In this document: piece after piece, positions 34,825 through 45,721 of the stretch | How positions within the stretch are numbered: the first letter of the stretch is position 1 | How the letters are laid out: the number at the start of each line of letters is the position of its first letter | Source: Phlebotomus papatasi | Lineage: Eukaryota; Arthropoda; Insecta; Diptera; Psychodidae | Reading direction: 5' to 3' | Length of the DNA: 64,000 nucleotides | Assembly: GCF_024763615.1 (NCBI RefSeq) | Contig: NC_077222.1 | Coordinates: 92,971,417 to 93,035,416 of the forward strand | The notes under the pieces: generated by a model | What the model saw: the letters and a program-made list of their open reading frames with translations, nothing else | Told to the model about the DNA's origin: nothing | Databases searched by the model: none | Made by a program: the position numbers and the translations under genes

Positions 34825-35535
34825 ATCTGACCTGAATTTTCAAATATTCAAATGCTTAAATCTCAAATGAACTTATATAAATCACCAACACTGCTAAATT
34901 CTCTAATTGGAGAAACGTCGAAATTTGATCGAAATACAATTTTTTAAGAAATGGATTCGAATATATATTTAATAAATATTGAAAAAAAATCAAAGCAAAA
35001 TAATGGTAAAAAAGTATTTTTTGCAATTAGTTGCCATTCCCAATAACCATAATCAAGTAGAACTTTGACATATTCTTACTGATTAAATGAGCAAGGAGTA
35101 AAAGGAGATCACAAAGGACTCCCCAAGGGGTAATTCATAATCAATCAGATTGGCTCGGGTTCCCAAAAAAGTGTATGGGTTCCCCGGGTTTCCTGAGAAA
35201 TATGTATGGGTTCCCCAGCCAGATTGGCTCGAGTTCCCCGAAATGAGTTACCCCTCGGGACTCCCTAAACTCAAGAGTACTTATTCCTTTAACTTTTCTT
35301 TTATCCAATTATAAGACAATGAGAAAATCTCAAAATTCTAATTGAGATCTAATTCCAAATTAACCCATTGTACCCGAAGCGAAATATGAAATGATGAAAA
35401 AATTGTAAAAATTCTTTCAACCTGGATCATTGTATTTTGCAATGGTTCCAGTATCCCTATATCCCTCAAAACACGAAAAATTTATTTAGGTATTGAAGGG
35501 CATTAATGATAACTATTGAATCTTTTTAGTCAAAA
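34825..35535. other. Unassigned sequence
   Basis: 35120-35260 contains a short local duplication: AGATTGGCTCGGGTTCCC and AGATTGGCTCGAGTTCCC with GTATGGGTTCCCC between. Nothing else is recognised. Confidence 0.45.
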
Positions 35536-36050
35536 ATTCGAAAATTCCAGCATCCACAAAATCTCGGAACTCTGAAAAATTCGGAAGCTCGATAATCCCA
35601 GAACTCCGAAAATATTGAGATTGAGACCGAAAAAGTTAATTCTGGTAACTTGAAAATTCAGGAACACTCAAAGAAACAAGTTCAAGTATGCGTTTTGTTT
35701 ATAATCCCAAAAGTCAAAATCCCGAATACTAAAATTCCAAATACAAAAATTCCCAAAGTCAAAATGATGAATTCTTAAATGTGTCGTAGCTACACCCAGG
35801 ATTGGACCCGCGGTGGTTCTATCGCAGCGGTCTTGGTTACAATCCCAAAAGCCAAAATGCCAGAATCGCGAAAGCCAAAGCCTCAAATAGGTTAAAATGT
35901 CAAATGGATCAAAATGTCAAATGGATCAAAATCCTGAGAAGCCAAAATACCAAAAAGTCAATATTCCTAAGGTCAAAATCCCGTAAGCCAAAATTCCGAC
36001 TGCTTAAGTCCCGAACACCAAAATCCAGAAAAAAACCTATATTCTGTATT

Positions 36051-37329
36051 CACACAGAGAAATGATTTTGAGAAAGCGGTGTTGAATTTGGGGTTGAATT
36101 TGGTGTTGGTGTTGCTTGAACACCAACCGTTGTACCATTCACATCAAATTCACACCAAGTTTTGAATCGAAGGTGTTGTATGAAATACTTTGGCGGTGTT
36201 GTAGAAACTCCACCACAAAAATGCCTAAAATGGTGCAACAGTAACACCTTCAATTCGCTATAATGGTGCTGTTAGAACGCCAACCGGTGTTCTTTACTAT
36301 CCTTCGTGTGCTCTTTTTCCTCCCCGCTGCATCAGTAACAAATTGGCCAGTGAAGAGTGCGGAAGTAATGTTACGCAATTTTCTGTACTTTATCTCGAGA
36401 GTTAATTGTGGTAATTAATGCAGTTTCGAAAAATATTTTATTTACTGATAATTTGGACAATATGTCGATGGCAGAAGTGTTTTGTCTTTTGTGTCAATGG
36501 GATTTTCCAATGGAAATTATGCAGATATTTCTTGGTGAGTTTGCTCTTTGATTAATCATCTATATCAGGAAATTACCCCTCAGTAGATTTCAAAAATCTC
36601 ATTTGTTTTTTTTTCAAAATTATGTTACTGCATTCTCACTGACATTTCTTTTGAAAAATTTCAGGGAAAACTTGGCGAATGGCGAATTTAAAGGCAGGAG
36701 TTTAAAAAGGGCAGTTCGGAAGATGTCTCAGGAAAAGTGCAAGCATCATCATCAACGAAATTGCAAGTGTCTGAGTTGAAAAAGATTTCTCAATATTAAT
36801 TTCCCAATTGAAAATTTCCGAAGAGGAATAGAACCCCACCGATCCAGGTAAATTATAAAAAAAGTAATTTTTCATGTTATTAAAACATTTTGTACAAAAT
36901 TTAAAAAAAAAATGTTATTACTATTATATTGAATGTAAAGTACAAAAATTTTCTATTAAAAACATTTATCAGAGATATCAAAAATTCGTGTTTCATTTAT
37001 TTTATTTCGATATGGCAGCATTTAAAAAAAACGTTATATTAAAAAAAGGGGGTGGACTATTCACACTTTTATTGGTGTAAAAGGAACACCTATATTTCAT
37101 TGAGATGGTGTGATACAAAATCCAGTATGGTGTTCCAACAACGCTGAATTTGGTGTTAAAATTGGTGTGAAATTGGTGTAATCAGAAACCCAAATCCGGT
37201 GTTGGTTACTATTTTGGCACCAATTGTGTATTCTGAACACCGAATTGGGGTTAGTTGATTTTGGGGTTGAGGTTGGTGTGTCCGGCAACACCAATTGGAG
37301 TTATCATTGCACTAAAATTTCTCTGTGTG
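36051..37329. mobile_element. 1.28 kb DNA transposon with CACACAGAGAAAT ends and GGTGTT subterminal repeats
   Basis: 13-bp perfect inverted ends. The 200-300 bp inside each end is full of GGTGTTG / AACACCAA words (36080-36285 and 37075-37300). The middle, 36290-36860, is of different composition and contains a possible two-exon gene (next entry). FB-like element sequence continues on both sides, so this is a later insertion. A clean target duplication was not found. The superfamily is not recognised; long GGTGTT-rich subterminal regions could bind a transposase. Confidence 0.65.
36468..36703 (+). CDS. Possible two-exon mini-gene inside the DNA transposon
   Basis: An ATG near 36462-36468 opens MAEVFCLLCQWDFPMEIMQI, which runs to CTTG followed by GTGAGT, a good donor site at about 36533. 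An acceptor TTTTGAAAAATTTCAG ends at 36664. Joining there keeps the frame for about 13 more codons to TAA near 36703, giving about 37 residues. A CxxC pair and aromatic residues are visible. It resembles no known family and could be the 5' exon of a deleted transposase or a captured host fragment. No expression evidence is available. Confidence 0.3.
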
Positions 37330-37528
37330 TTCTTAAAAGTATCATAGCTACTCCAATTATTACATGCGCAGCGTACTTTCTGAAAACAAAGAGAAATTTT
37401 CTGTGTTTCGGCAATTATTCTACACGATATCCCTTCTATAATTTCATCTGTTTCAGGATTTTGATCATTCCCATTTTTCGCAATTTTGGCCATATCGGGA
37501 TTTTAGCTTTTTCGGGATTTTAGTTTTC

Positions 37529-37545
37529 AGTATTTTGGTTTTTCA
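37529..37545. repeat. Target-site duplication of the truncated LINE, left
   Basis: AGTATTTTGGTTTTTCA; pairs with 38059-38075, 16 of 17 bases identical. Confidence 0.85.
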
Positions 37546-38058
37546 ACAGAAGTCCGCGCAGGACTGCTGAAAGCCAACAAGGCTTATTTCAGTCTATCAA
37601 GTGTTTTCCGGTCCAGAACCTTAAGCATTAAGCTACTGCTGTATAGGATTATGATTCTGCCAGTCCTCAAGTATTCGTCTGAGACGTGGGTCCTCAGCAA
37701 ACAGAATTGAAAACTATTAGCCGCGTTTGAGAGCAGGATCCTACGACGGATTTTTGGCCCCATATGTGAAGAGGGACGATTCCGGAGCCTATACAACCAT
37801 AAGGTGTATGAGGCTGGTCATCTGGTTCGCAAGGATGAGGACGACCCAGCCTGGAAAGTCTTTAGGGGCGGACTCTATTCTTCGAGGAGACGAGGCCGAC
37901 CCAGTCTCTGATGGTCCGACGGCGTGGACCAAGACGCCAGTTCACAATTGGAGAACAGTGGAGAATTGGAGAACAGTGGCTCGTAACAGGCTCGAGTGGC
38001 GACGGGTCCTGAGTCAGGCCAAGACCAGTAATTGGTTGTAGCGCCCGTTAAGTAAGTA
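37546..38058 (+). pseudogene. 5'-truncated LINE 3' end (reverse transcriptase C-terminal part), broken
   Basis: One frame from 37549 reads LLYRIMILPVLKYSSETWVL, then a stop, LLAAFESRILRRIFGPICEE and later RRRGRPSL, stops, to near 38041. The ETWVL...RRIFGPICEEG...YNHKVYE...RRRGRP order is the C-terminal region of non-LTR retrotransposons of RTE/CR1-like type often misnamed craniofacial development protein 2. At least three stops break it. The tail is TAAGTAAGTAAG. A 17-base flank AGTATTTTGGTTTTTCA (37529-37545) recurs with one change at 38059-38075, a target-site duplication, so both insertion boundaries are defined. It lies within the right arm of FB-like copy b. Confidence 0.85.
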
Positions 38059-38075
38059 AGTATTTTGGTTTTCCA
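38059..38075. repeat. Target-site duplication of the truncated LINE, right
   Basis: AGTATTTTGGTTTTCCA directly follows the TAAG tail and continues into the FB-like arm (GATTTTGGCTGCC). Confidence 0.85.
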
Positions 38076-38090
38076 GATTTTGGCTGCCAC

Positions 38091-40779
38091 CAAATGGTTT
38101 TATGTGTAAGGCCATTTGTGGTACAGACGACAGTCTGTCCTGAAGGTTTAAACTGAATTCCAAATGGTATAAACTGAATTGAATTGTAGGTTCTAAGAGC
38201 TCCCAGAATTTTAAGTACCTAAAGATCCCGCCGGGACTCCAAAAATTCTAGAATATCACAATTGTCAGAATTGTAATATGTCAGAATACCGGGGTCCGGA
38301 ATTCTGTATAATTTTATCTGTATTACTGTCGTTTATAATTTTGAAAATTAAAGTACGCATTTTTGCTGTTTTGTTGCGTTGTTAGGGTATTGGGTTTTCA
38401 TTTGTCGCCATAATGATTTAACTGTACCTTTCAGCATTGGACACGGGAATCTGGCAACACTTTCACAACAAGGACGCCGAAGCTCATCTGTCTTGGAAGA
38501 TAATCTGGAAGCCTACATGATTTTCCACAGGAGGAAACTCTTAAATCACAGATGATATCACAAGGTCAATTAGAGAAAGCAACGGTTTCACGAGGAACGA
38601 TCTTCTTTTACTGCGGACTCATCTTCTACTTCTGATTCTACTTCTGGATGACTCATCGAGACATTAAGAAGTAGAATTAGGGGTACTTTGTTAAGGTCCT
38701 GAGCTTCTTCAGACTCCCCTGAAAACGAGCCAGATATCGGTAGTACAAAGGAACTTTATTAGGAACCTACCAGATAAATTAATACCGGAAAATTATGAGT
38801 ACCCTTCATGCATGGTACAGATCCTGGAGATTAAGATTAATTAAATTAGTATTAATATGAGTCAAATAGCGTTTTTTCTCTATGGAGCATTTGAAATGAT
38901 CGAGGCTGGTACAATCTGGTAAAAAGGGGGCAAGTGGGAGATGGAGACTTCTGAAGAAAGTCTTTGGAGGATTGGTGTCTGTTGGAAAGTAAGTGGTAGA
39001 AAAAGAGAAACTATCAGGTGCGAGTAGATAAGGCAGACAGAGAGGTTGGTTTTCTGAAACGAAAAATTAAAAGAAATGAATTTCTGGAGTGAAAGAACGC
39101 TGCATTTAGCCCACCAATGCCTAGAACGTTTTAAAACTCCGTTTTTAATATTTCCCAAAATCCCTATCCTGAAATTCAAATTAAAAGATATCGAAATCTT
39201 GGGATTCCGTGTTGGAATATACATACATAATTCAGAAAATTATTTGAAAGCAGGAGCTTGCTCATAACTCTTTGATAGTTTCCAAAGACAGATTGAGGAT
39301 TATTAATCCAGTTGACAGATTAACTTGTGTTTCCGTGTCCAAGGTGAGCTTAATGATACTTAATCAAAGCGATAGAGTTTGTACTCCTTGAGCTCCATGC
39401 ATTCTAAATATGCATATAAACTTTACACTGTTTACTGAAGGAACACAAACACTTTGACTTTTCCGCCCCTTGTTGTTTCATGAGAGACAACTTTTGCATT
39501 CAAGCACACCTTTAGCCACCCTTCCCAAGTAACTTTTTATCTCTTCGCGTTCACTGCAAGACAAAATGCAACTCAAAAATATTTTAATTAAGTAACTTAT
39601 TGTCGTGCAAAACTTAATTAAATGTCTCGTTTTCGTTTTATCACTCCACAGCCGTTCTCTCTTGCAAAAGTTTTGCCATATAGGGATGCTTTTTTAGCGT
39701 GAGTGGGGGGTGTCTGTTTTTAGGGTTTTGCAGTAACGTAGGGGCTATAAATTGAAATTGAACTTTTGGCGTGGCACGTCTTCAGCAAGTGGCGCGTTAT
39801 TCGAAACAAAGTAGTATCAAGCGTTTCTGATTGCCGCATCAGGAACAAGCAGTGATTGCAAATTGGTGGTTGATTGCTTCAACAATGCCGACAACATGGA
39901 AAATTTAGGATTGCATGCCTCAACGAGAGGGCATAACCTTATTCCTACAAAACTGGTAAATCTGAGAAGTGACTGAAGTGGTAAAATGTTTCGAGGGGGT
40001 TGTATTTTGCAGTGTTTGGAACTTCCATGGGAAGAATCCGAGAGCTAAGCATATAGCACGTAAATCATAATTGCTGACACAAGTGCTTTACATGTGATTG
40101 TGCTGTGATTCATCAGTTTAGCTTTCAAATAACATCCAACTTTTCCATATAGCTCCGATTGAATTTGCCCTAAGCACACGTACTTGCCTGATGGTAAAAA
40201 TCGCATAAACTTGTAGTGCAATATTGCATGGGTGATGATACTGTTGAGGCAACAAATAACATTGTTGCTCTCACTTGCAGATGATGGATAACCATTTTCC
40301 CACAAAAGGATAAATGCTAAAGGGAATGCAATTTGGAATACGTTTGCGTGAGACAGAGAAACCATTCGGTTGAAGTATTATCACCATTAATTAAATATTT
40401 ATATCTATGAAATATTTTAGTATCATTGTTTTCCCTCATTGGCTAGAACTTTAAACTTTTAAACACATTTAAAGGTCTTCTCAATCAGAGAAAAGAATTG
40501 GGAATAAAATATTTTATATTATTAAATATTTTATTAGTTAGGGATAATTTTTTAGGGGCTTAAGCGTACAAACTACAAGTATTTCTGTTGCATAATTTCC
40601 CATTATAATTCGTTCCTTTGTGCAACATTATCAAATTGAATAAATCGTAAAAATATATCAAAAATTTAACTAAGACACAAACATTAGCCGTGACAGCTTT
40701 AATTAATTCATCGTTCCGTCATAATTCTCTAAGAATAACTTAAATATTATATAAAAAAGGTGGAAAAGCATTCCAAGAT
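38091..40779. other. Unassigned sequence
   Basis: 38215-38315 has a few decayed CCCAGAATTTT / GGGACTCC words that may belong to an FB-like arm. The rest, including frames at 38880-39267 and 40045-40365 (up to 114 codons), shows nothing recognisable. Confidence 0.4.
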
Positions 40780-41640
40780 TATCTAAATGCTCGAACTCAT
40801 GACTTAGATGATATACCTCAAAAGTATTTTTGCATCCTTTACCATTTACCGATTCTCAACCGATTTGAACCGAATTATAAATAACTCAAAGAACCCCTAA
40901 AATAGTTTTAAGAGTAATAGAATTTATTTTCAGACAAAATTTACTTACCGGCTTATAACCAGTTCATACTGTGGGGTGATCGAAATCTCCCCCCATTTGT
41001 GTGTTTGTCCGTTGTCCCCTGCCCCCTGTGGAGCAGAAGATTTGATGTCGGCAAGTCCGCTTGCCATTGACGTGGCCCGTTTCTGGGCAAGACATACTTA
41101 ATTTTTTCAAAGCCTCGACACGATTAATAATAACCAGATCATTACCAGTTTACAACCGATTTATAAATCACTCATAATATTTCCCAAAACACACCTCAGG
41201 AGTAATTTAATTGAATTTAGTTTAAAAATTTGTTATCGGTCATGAACCGTTTCATTACCGGTTCATAACCGATTGGAACTTAATCAGTTTTATAGGAAAT
41301 TCCAAGACCTTTTTAATGAGCGCAAACATAACCAAATTCGCTTGATAAATGCGCTCTCTAGTGTCTTTTTAGCATTTGACCTTAAAAACACGTTATTAGG
41401 AATGATTCAACGGTATTTTCGCACATGGTCAAATATCCGCCTGGGTAATGAAAATGAGGGACATGTTAACGATCCTTGGGTCGACTTATGGGGGGGCGGG
41501 CAAGGTCCCAAGTCGCTATCTCTTATCGTTTGGCCTGTGGAGCTGACGACAGCCGGACAGACAGACGAACAGACGTACAGACGAACAGATGGATAGGCGA
41601 ACGGACGGACAGACCGACAGACGGGAAAACAGCGTGACGA
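40780..41640 (-). repeat. ACCGGT / CCAAACGG dispersed repeat, long copy
   Basis: Read on the minus strand it has the same order as 62340-62900: GACAGACA-rich start (41560-41630), GGCCAAACGATAAGAGATAG, GACTTGGGACC, GTCGACCCAAGGATCG, then GGTCTTGGAATTTCC, then ATCGGTTATGAACCGGTAAT words repeated down to 40850. No open frame with similarity. Possibly a non-autonomous DNA element; its ends were not defined. Confidence 0.5.
41558..41632. repeat. (GACAGACGGACG)n-like microsatellite
   Basis: Repeated GGACAGACAGACG and GAACAGACG units of 4-base periodicity (GACA/GACG) over about 75 bases. A shorter counterpart lies upstream of the related repeat at 62365-62400. Confidence 0.75.
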
Positions 41641-41768
41641 CATTATCCCACTGAACTAATTCAATACCTCTGCTGAAAAATGTACAGCTGCCGATTTCGA
41701 ACCCGAGACCTCACAGTCATAGAGTCACTACCCTACCAACTTGCCTACCAACTGATCCACTAAGCCTC
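41640..41768 (-). mobile_element. tRNA-derived SINE head (SINE-C)
   Basis: Minus strand: A box TGGATCAGTTGGTAGGC (41742-41758) and B box GGGTTCGAAATC (41693-41704), preceded by GGCTTAG. The spacing is like a tRNA gene, but it lacks a consistent cloverleaf by eye, and the internal repeat TTGGTAGG is unusual. More likely a SINE head than a functional tRNA gene. Confidence 0.6.
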
Positions 41769-42117
41769 TGCTAGATGTCAAGGGTGTTACTCTCTGCAAC
41801 GAACTTCCTTGAGAGGAAAAACGGCGGCTTATCCAAATCTTTTTGTCGTCTTAGTTTGCTTTTTTTCGTTTTAACTAAAATGTCAGAAAGTTCTTTTTTC
41901 AAATGATGCAGATAACTCATATTTCTCTGAAGAGTGTCTCTGAATTGGTAAATTATCTTTCTTTTAGGTATCGGGTGGAGATTCACATATAAGGAAGGAA
42001 GGTTGGTCTGGAATGAGAAAAATCCAAAGAGATACCTTAATTTAGGAAGAAAATACTACTCAAAGATCGTCCACCACTAAAAAAATGTTTTTACCTTTAT
42101 TCGAAAAGAACTTAACA

Positions 42118-42385
42118 TGATAAGAGCCACCAGTTTCACCTTGAGCTATCTCTCGGCTTAAGCCGTAAGACTTACATGGGCTTCAGACTGAAGACTTAGC
42201 TATATGGCTTAACTGCTCTTATTTCTTATCAGACAAGATTTATTGGGAAAATTTAACTTCCGTTTTAATTATTACGGACAAGTGACTTATTTGATTCTAA
42301 AAAAGCAATAAAATTTGGTGGCTAATTAGAATCTCAAGACCTTCAGGAACTAAACTAAACCTTTAGTTTGAAGACCACTTTACGG
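42118..42385. repeat. Dispersed repeat CTTAAGCC / CTTCAGGAA family, copy 1
   Basis: GGCTTAAGCCGTAAGACTTA, CAGACTGAAGACTTAG, TCTTATTTCTTATCAGACAAG and AGACCTTCAGGAACTAAAC correspond in order to words at 58490-58860, and partly at 46435-46870 and 63740-63790. No coding. Confidence 0.45.
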
Positions 42386-42885
42386 TCTAGAGGGCGTAAG
42401 GGTATCGACAGTGAAACGGCGTTTTTATCGTTTTGTAATATTTTTTTTTAAACTTATTTTTGGTTTTTGAAGATTTCGTGTTGAGTAATCCATCCAAGTA
42501 TGTGAAAGGTTTGGAATAATTTATTTTGGTTCTGTAATTCAAATGTAGGGAGAAATTGAAGCATTCTAAAATTGTGAACTACTTAATTGTTGTATAACTT
42601 TGTAGTTAAGAACCGGCCAATAAAACTTGATGTTGATGCAATATTTTTTTAAGAGTCGTAAAATCTAAAGAAAAAAAAAACATATTTTCTTTAGTTTTGG
42701 GTCTTCGAAATCTGATTTTTGGACTGCCATTTAGAGAAAATGTAATTTCCGGTATACAAGATTATTCAGAGTTGATTCACCTGAGATCAAGAAATAAATT
42801 TCCCTAAGGCAAAGGAAAATTTTCTGTGGCTTAAGGATTCATCCACACATCATCCCCGGTGTAATGTTTTCCCTTTCAGAATATT

Positions 42886-43010
42886 AACCATTCGGGATTT
42901 GAGCTTTAAGGATTTTGATCCTTGCAGGATTAAGGACCTTTCGGGATTCTGGCTTTCCGGAATTTTTGACTCTTTGAATTTAGGACCTTTCTGTTGAAAT
43001 CGTAGTACAA
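42886..43010. mobile_element. FB-like arm fragment
   Basis: Repeats around TCGGGATTTGAGCTTTAAGG and TTTCGGGATTCTGGCTTTCC, one-sided, with no core. Belongs to the FB-like family. Confidence 0.5.
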
Positions 43011-43533
43011 CCTAATTTCAAATATTTAGAGCCTATATGCTTTATCCATTGTTTTCGGCAATTTGCTATTTAAACCGAGCTGAAAAAGATATCATCTTTC
43101 TAAAGGCCTCTGCATATTAACAGAAAAAAAAACTGTGTACATATTTAACAGTTTTTTCCACGTGAGCTTCATTAAACTTGCTTCGATATTCCAAACATTG
43201 CAAACATTGACTCAATAGGTTGGCGGCATTATTAGTGGCCTGTCTTTACTTATGTTTACTTTAAAATGTGATATGTTATTATAAGACATCAAATATTTTT
43301 GAATTTGAAATTTTTTGAAATCATTTCGTGACATTGTAGTGTTTTTTTGCGAGGATGTCATAAATAAAGATAGAGGCCATAAGTAGTACCGCCACCCTAT
43401 AGTGTGTTGAAGCCACAAAAGTCTTCATCTGGTGATGAGAGGTGACTTGACGAAGTGTTCTGTAAAAGAAAAAAGTAGAGCAATCCGGGTGTTTCATTCA
43501 TATTGAAAGTATTATCCGACGCGTTATCTACTA

Positions 43534-43704
43534 CTATTGGAACCGGTGAACGTTGGGGAAAGGGAGGTCAGCTTAGAAAATTCTAGAATCTTCCCAAAGC
43601 TTTCGGCTGCCAAAGGCTTGGAGTCTGAGCCGAAAGCTTTGGGAAGAATCTAGAATTTTCTAAGCTGACCCCCTTTCCCCGACGTTCACCGGTTCCAATA
43701 ATAG
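43534..43704. mobile_element. Near-perfect foldback with 75-bp arms
   Basis: The arm at 43534-43608 is the reverse complement of 43628-43704 with only two mismatches and two small indels; the loop is 19 bases. Shared words: GGAACCGGTGAACGT, GTCAGCTTAGAAAATTCTAG and CCCAAAGCTTTCGGCT. The inner end of each arm is the 3' half of the hammerhead-like core (GCCGAAAGCTTTGGG). It looks like a head-to-head dimer of an element of which 27130-27190 is another member. Confidence 0.8.
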
Positions 43705-43762
43705 CAAAAAGTAGTGCATTTTTGTGTCTTTTTCCTGACGGTGGTTCTCCCAAGCATTTTGA

Positions 43763-43802
43763 TGCCCTGAAGAAAATCCCATCCAGGATCGAAACGTTGG
43801 CA
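43763..43802 (+). ncRNA. Hammerhead-ribozyme-like motif, GAAACGTT type
   Basis: TGCC (43763-43766), CTGAAGA (43767-43773), stem II with ATCC/GGAT, GAAA (43791-43794), ACGT palindrome (43794-43797), T, then GGCA (43799-43802). TGCC and GGCA pair as a 4-bp stem I exactly where a type I hammerhead needs it, and U16.1-H17 would be T-T before the cleavage point. The very short palindromic stem III is like the dimer-acting hammerheads described in Penelope-like elements and retrozymes. Stem II has unpaired AA and C beside the core, a weak point. Confidence 0.55.
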
Positions 43803-43804
43803 AT

Positions 43805-45719
43805 AATAAAGTCAAATTGAAGAACAAAAGATCAGACCGAATTTACCACTTTCACTTCAGCGAAGCCAGAAGACTTACAACTATCTTTGATTGAGTTTGA
43901 GTCATCGAGCACTAAACGAATTTCCTTAGCCTTTTTTCATCCTATCTCTCCATTGAATAATTTTATTCACACTGTCTCTGAATGTTAAATCACCAATGAA
44001 GGAAGGAAAACTTTCGAAAATGAGCTCGCGTGGAATTAAATGAAGACGAGAAAAAAGTGATCACATTGTCGGAAGTTTCCATTTTACTTAAAGACTTTTC
44101 CCACAAAGTATCTCTTTGCTAGAAGAAAAGCTCGACGTTGTAGCTTGAGGGCAAATAGGGACAATTTTGTGCAAAATGAAAACTTCAAGTTCTGGATTCT
44201 GTGGCTCTTTTGCACCCCTCCAAAAAAATGGGAGGTGGAGTGGTGGGAAAAAAGTGGCATTTGGAGGGAAAACTTTGAAGCTTTCAGTTGCTGAATTACT
44301 TCCCTACCAGTATCTATTGTCCCTTAAAATAATCGAGGATGTTGGAGGAAGCGCATTTCCCAGGCCACGGAAAAATTTCACATTGTGAGATCGTCTCAGG
44401 AGAACGCCTGTCATGGACATACTCTGGGGGATGATTTATGTATTTGATTAAAAATAGTGCAGCAAAAAAAAGCTTCTGCTATGCTTTTTTTTTCGGGCTA
44501 TGCTGCCTTTTTTGCACTAAATACATACTAACATTTGGTGTACAATATCTCACCATGTCTCGTTATTTGCCTTTTCTCCATCTCATTCGCTATGGGATAG
44601 AGAAGCTCTCAAAAGTCGTTCGTTTTCATTTGGTTTTGGCTGCAACAACCCGCAACCAACAAGTAATGGGAAATATTGTTATTTCACTCCTCGTTCTCCC
44701 ATGTGCTCACTTTCAATATTCCCGTAGAACAAATTTTCCACATATGCGTGCTCCATACATTTTTTTTCCTAGCCAAAACAAAAAAATATATATAACGAAA
44801 AACAGGGGAAATTTGGGGTGAGAAAAACTTGTCATATGTGCCCAGCATAAAACCCTGTTTGTATTGCATTGCCCATTGGAAATATTGTGTACTTCATCCC
44901 CGAAAACGGATAGGATTTTTAATGAATTCGTGGCGTTGTATCCATAGGATAAATGAAAATTCTATGGAAAATTATGTGAAAGCTCTCTCTTCCAAATACA
45001 ACATGGACATTCTCATTCCTGGAATATATACTATCTGGAATTCAACTTTTTTTTTCAATCTCTGATGCAGTTTGTATTTTTTTCACCCATCATATACGCA
45101 AAACACCATCTCATAGGCACAACTTTAATTTTTATACTGTGCTTTTTTGTGTTTCCCAACAAAATTGCTTGATGATGTATTCTACAAATATTTTTCTGCA
45201 AGCTGAATGAGAAAAGTGATGAATGGAGTGCAATTTGAATGTTTTTTTAATGAAGATTGTACACCAATGCTTGAGGGTAGAAGAAAAAAATGGCAAATAT
45301 ATGCAACACTGTTTGCATGCTAAAGTTTGTGTTTGCCATTAAAAAAATTTATAATAAAATCAAATCTGTATTAAGGAATTTTTATGCCTGATTTCTGGAG
45401 AAAAAGAGGAATAATAATATCTTCTTAAACTCAAAAAAAGTTATCTCTATCTACCCTGAAACAATGTAAAACATTTTTTTGGGTATTTAGAAAATTATTT
45501 TCATATTAAATCAGACTAAGTGCTTCTGCATTATCGACTTTTTTGGTTTGGTTCCTGTCTCGACTGTTTTAGCCAGTCTTCGCCATGTTCTAAAAGGACT
45601 CCAGGAATCAACACAAAGAAATGTCGATTATGGTGAAGCACTTGAGAACAGTAAAGTGCTAAAACATGTAGATTTTTAATTGGAATAGCACTATAATACG
45701 AGTTCATATTGAAGATCAC
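43805..45719. other. Unassigned sequence
   Basis: Frames at 44167-44388, 44438-44821 (127 codons, Phe/Cys/Tyr-rich, AT-driven) and 44829-45065 resemble nothing known. No repeats recognised. Confidence 0.4.
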
Positions 45720-45721
45720 AT

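Larger units (their letters stand above)
35540..38090. mobile_element. FB-like foldback element copy b, with two nested insertions
   Basis: The left arm (about 35540-36050) is made of CCAAAATCCCGAA-type repeats. The core (37330-37455, inverted relative to copy a) has AAGTATCATAGCTACTCC and GAAATTTTCTGTGTTTCGG. The right arm (37456-37545 and 38059-38090) has CGGGATTTTAGC repeats. The DNA transposon at 36051-37329 separates left arm and core, and the truncated LINE at 37546-38058 separates the right arm. Short frames here are repeat translations. Confidence 0.65.

Noticed and set aside
41640..41768. Functional tRNA gene on the minus strand
   Set aside because: A and B boxes are present, but no consistent acceptor and anticodon stems could be drawn; a SINE head explains it better.
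44438..44821. 127-codon frame as a membrane protein
   Set aside because: The hydrophobic look comes from T-rich codons (Phe, Leu, Cys) in AT-rich DNA; there is no similarity or supporting signal.
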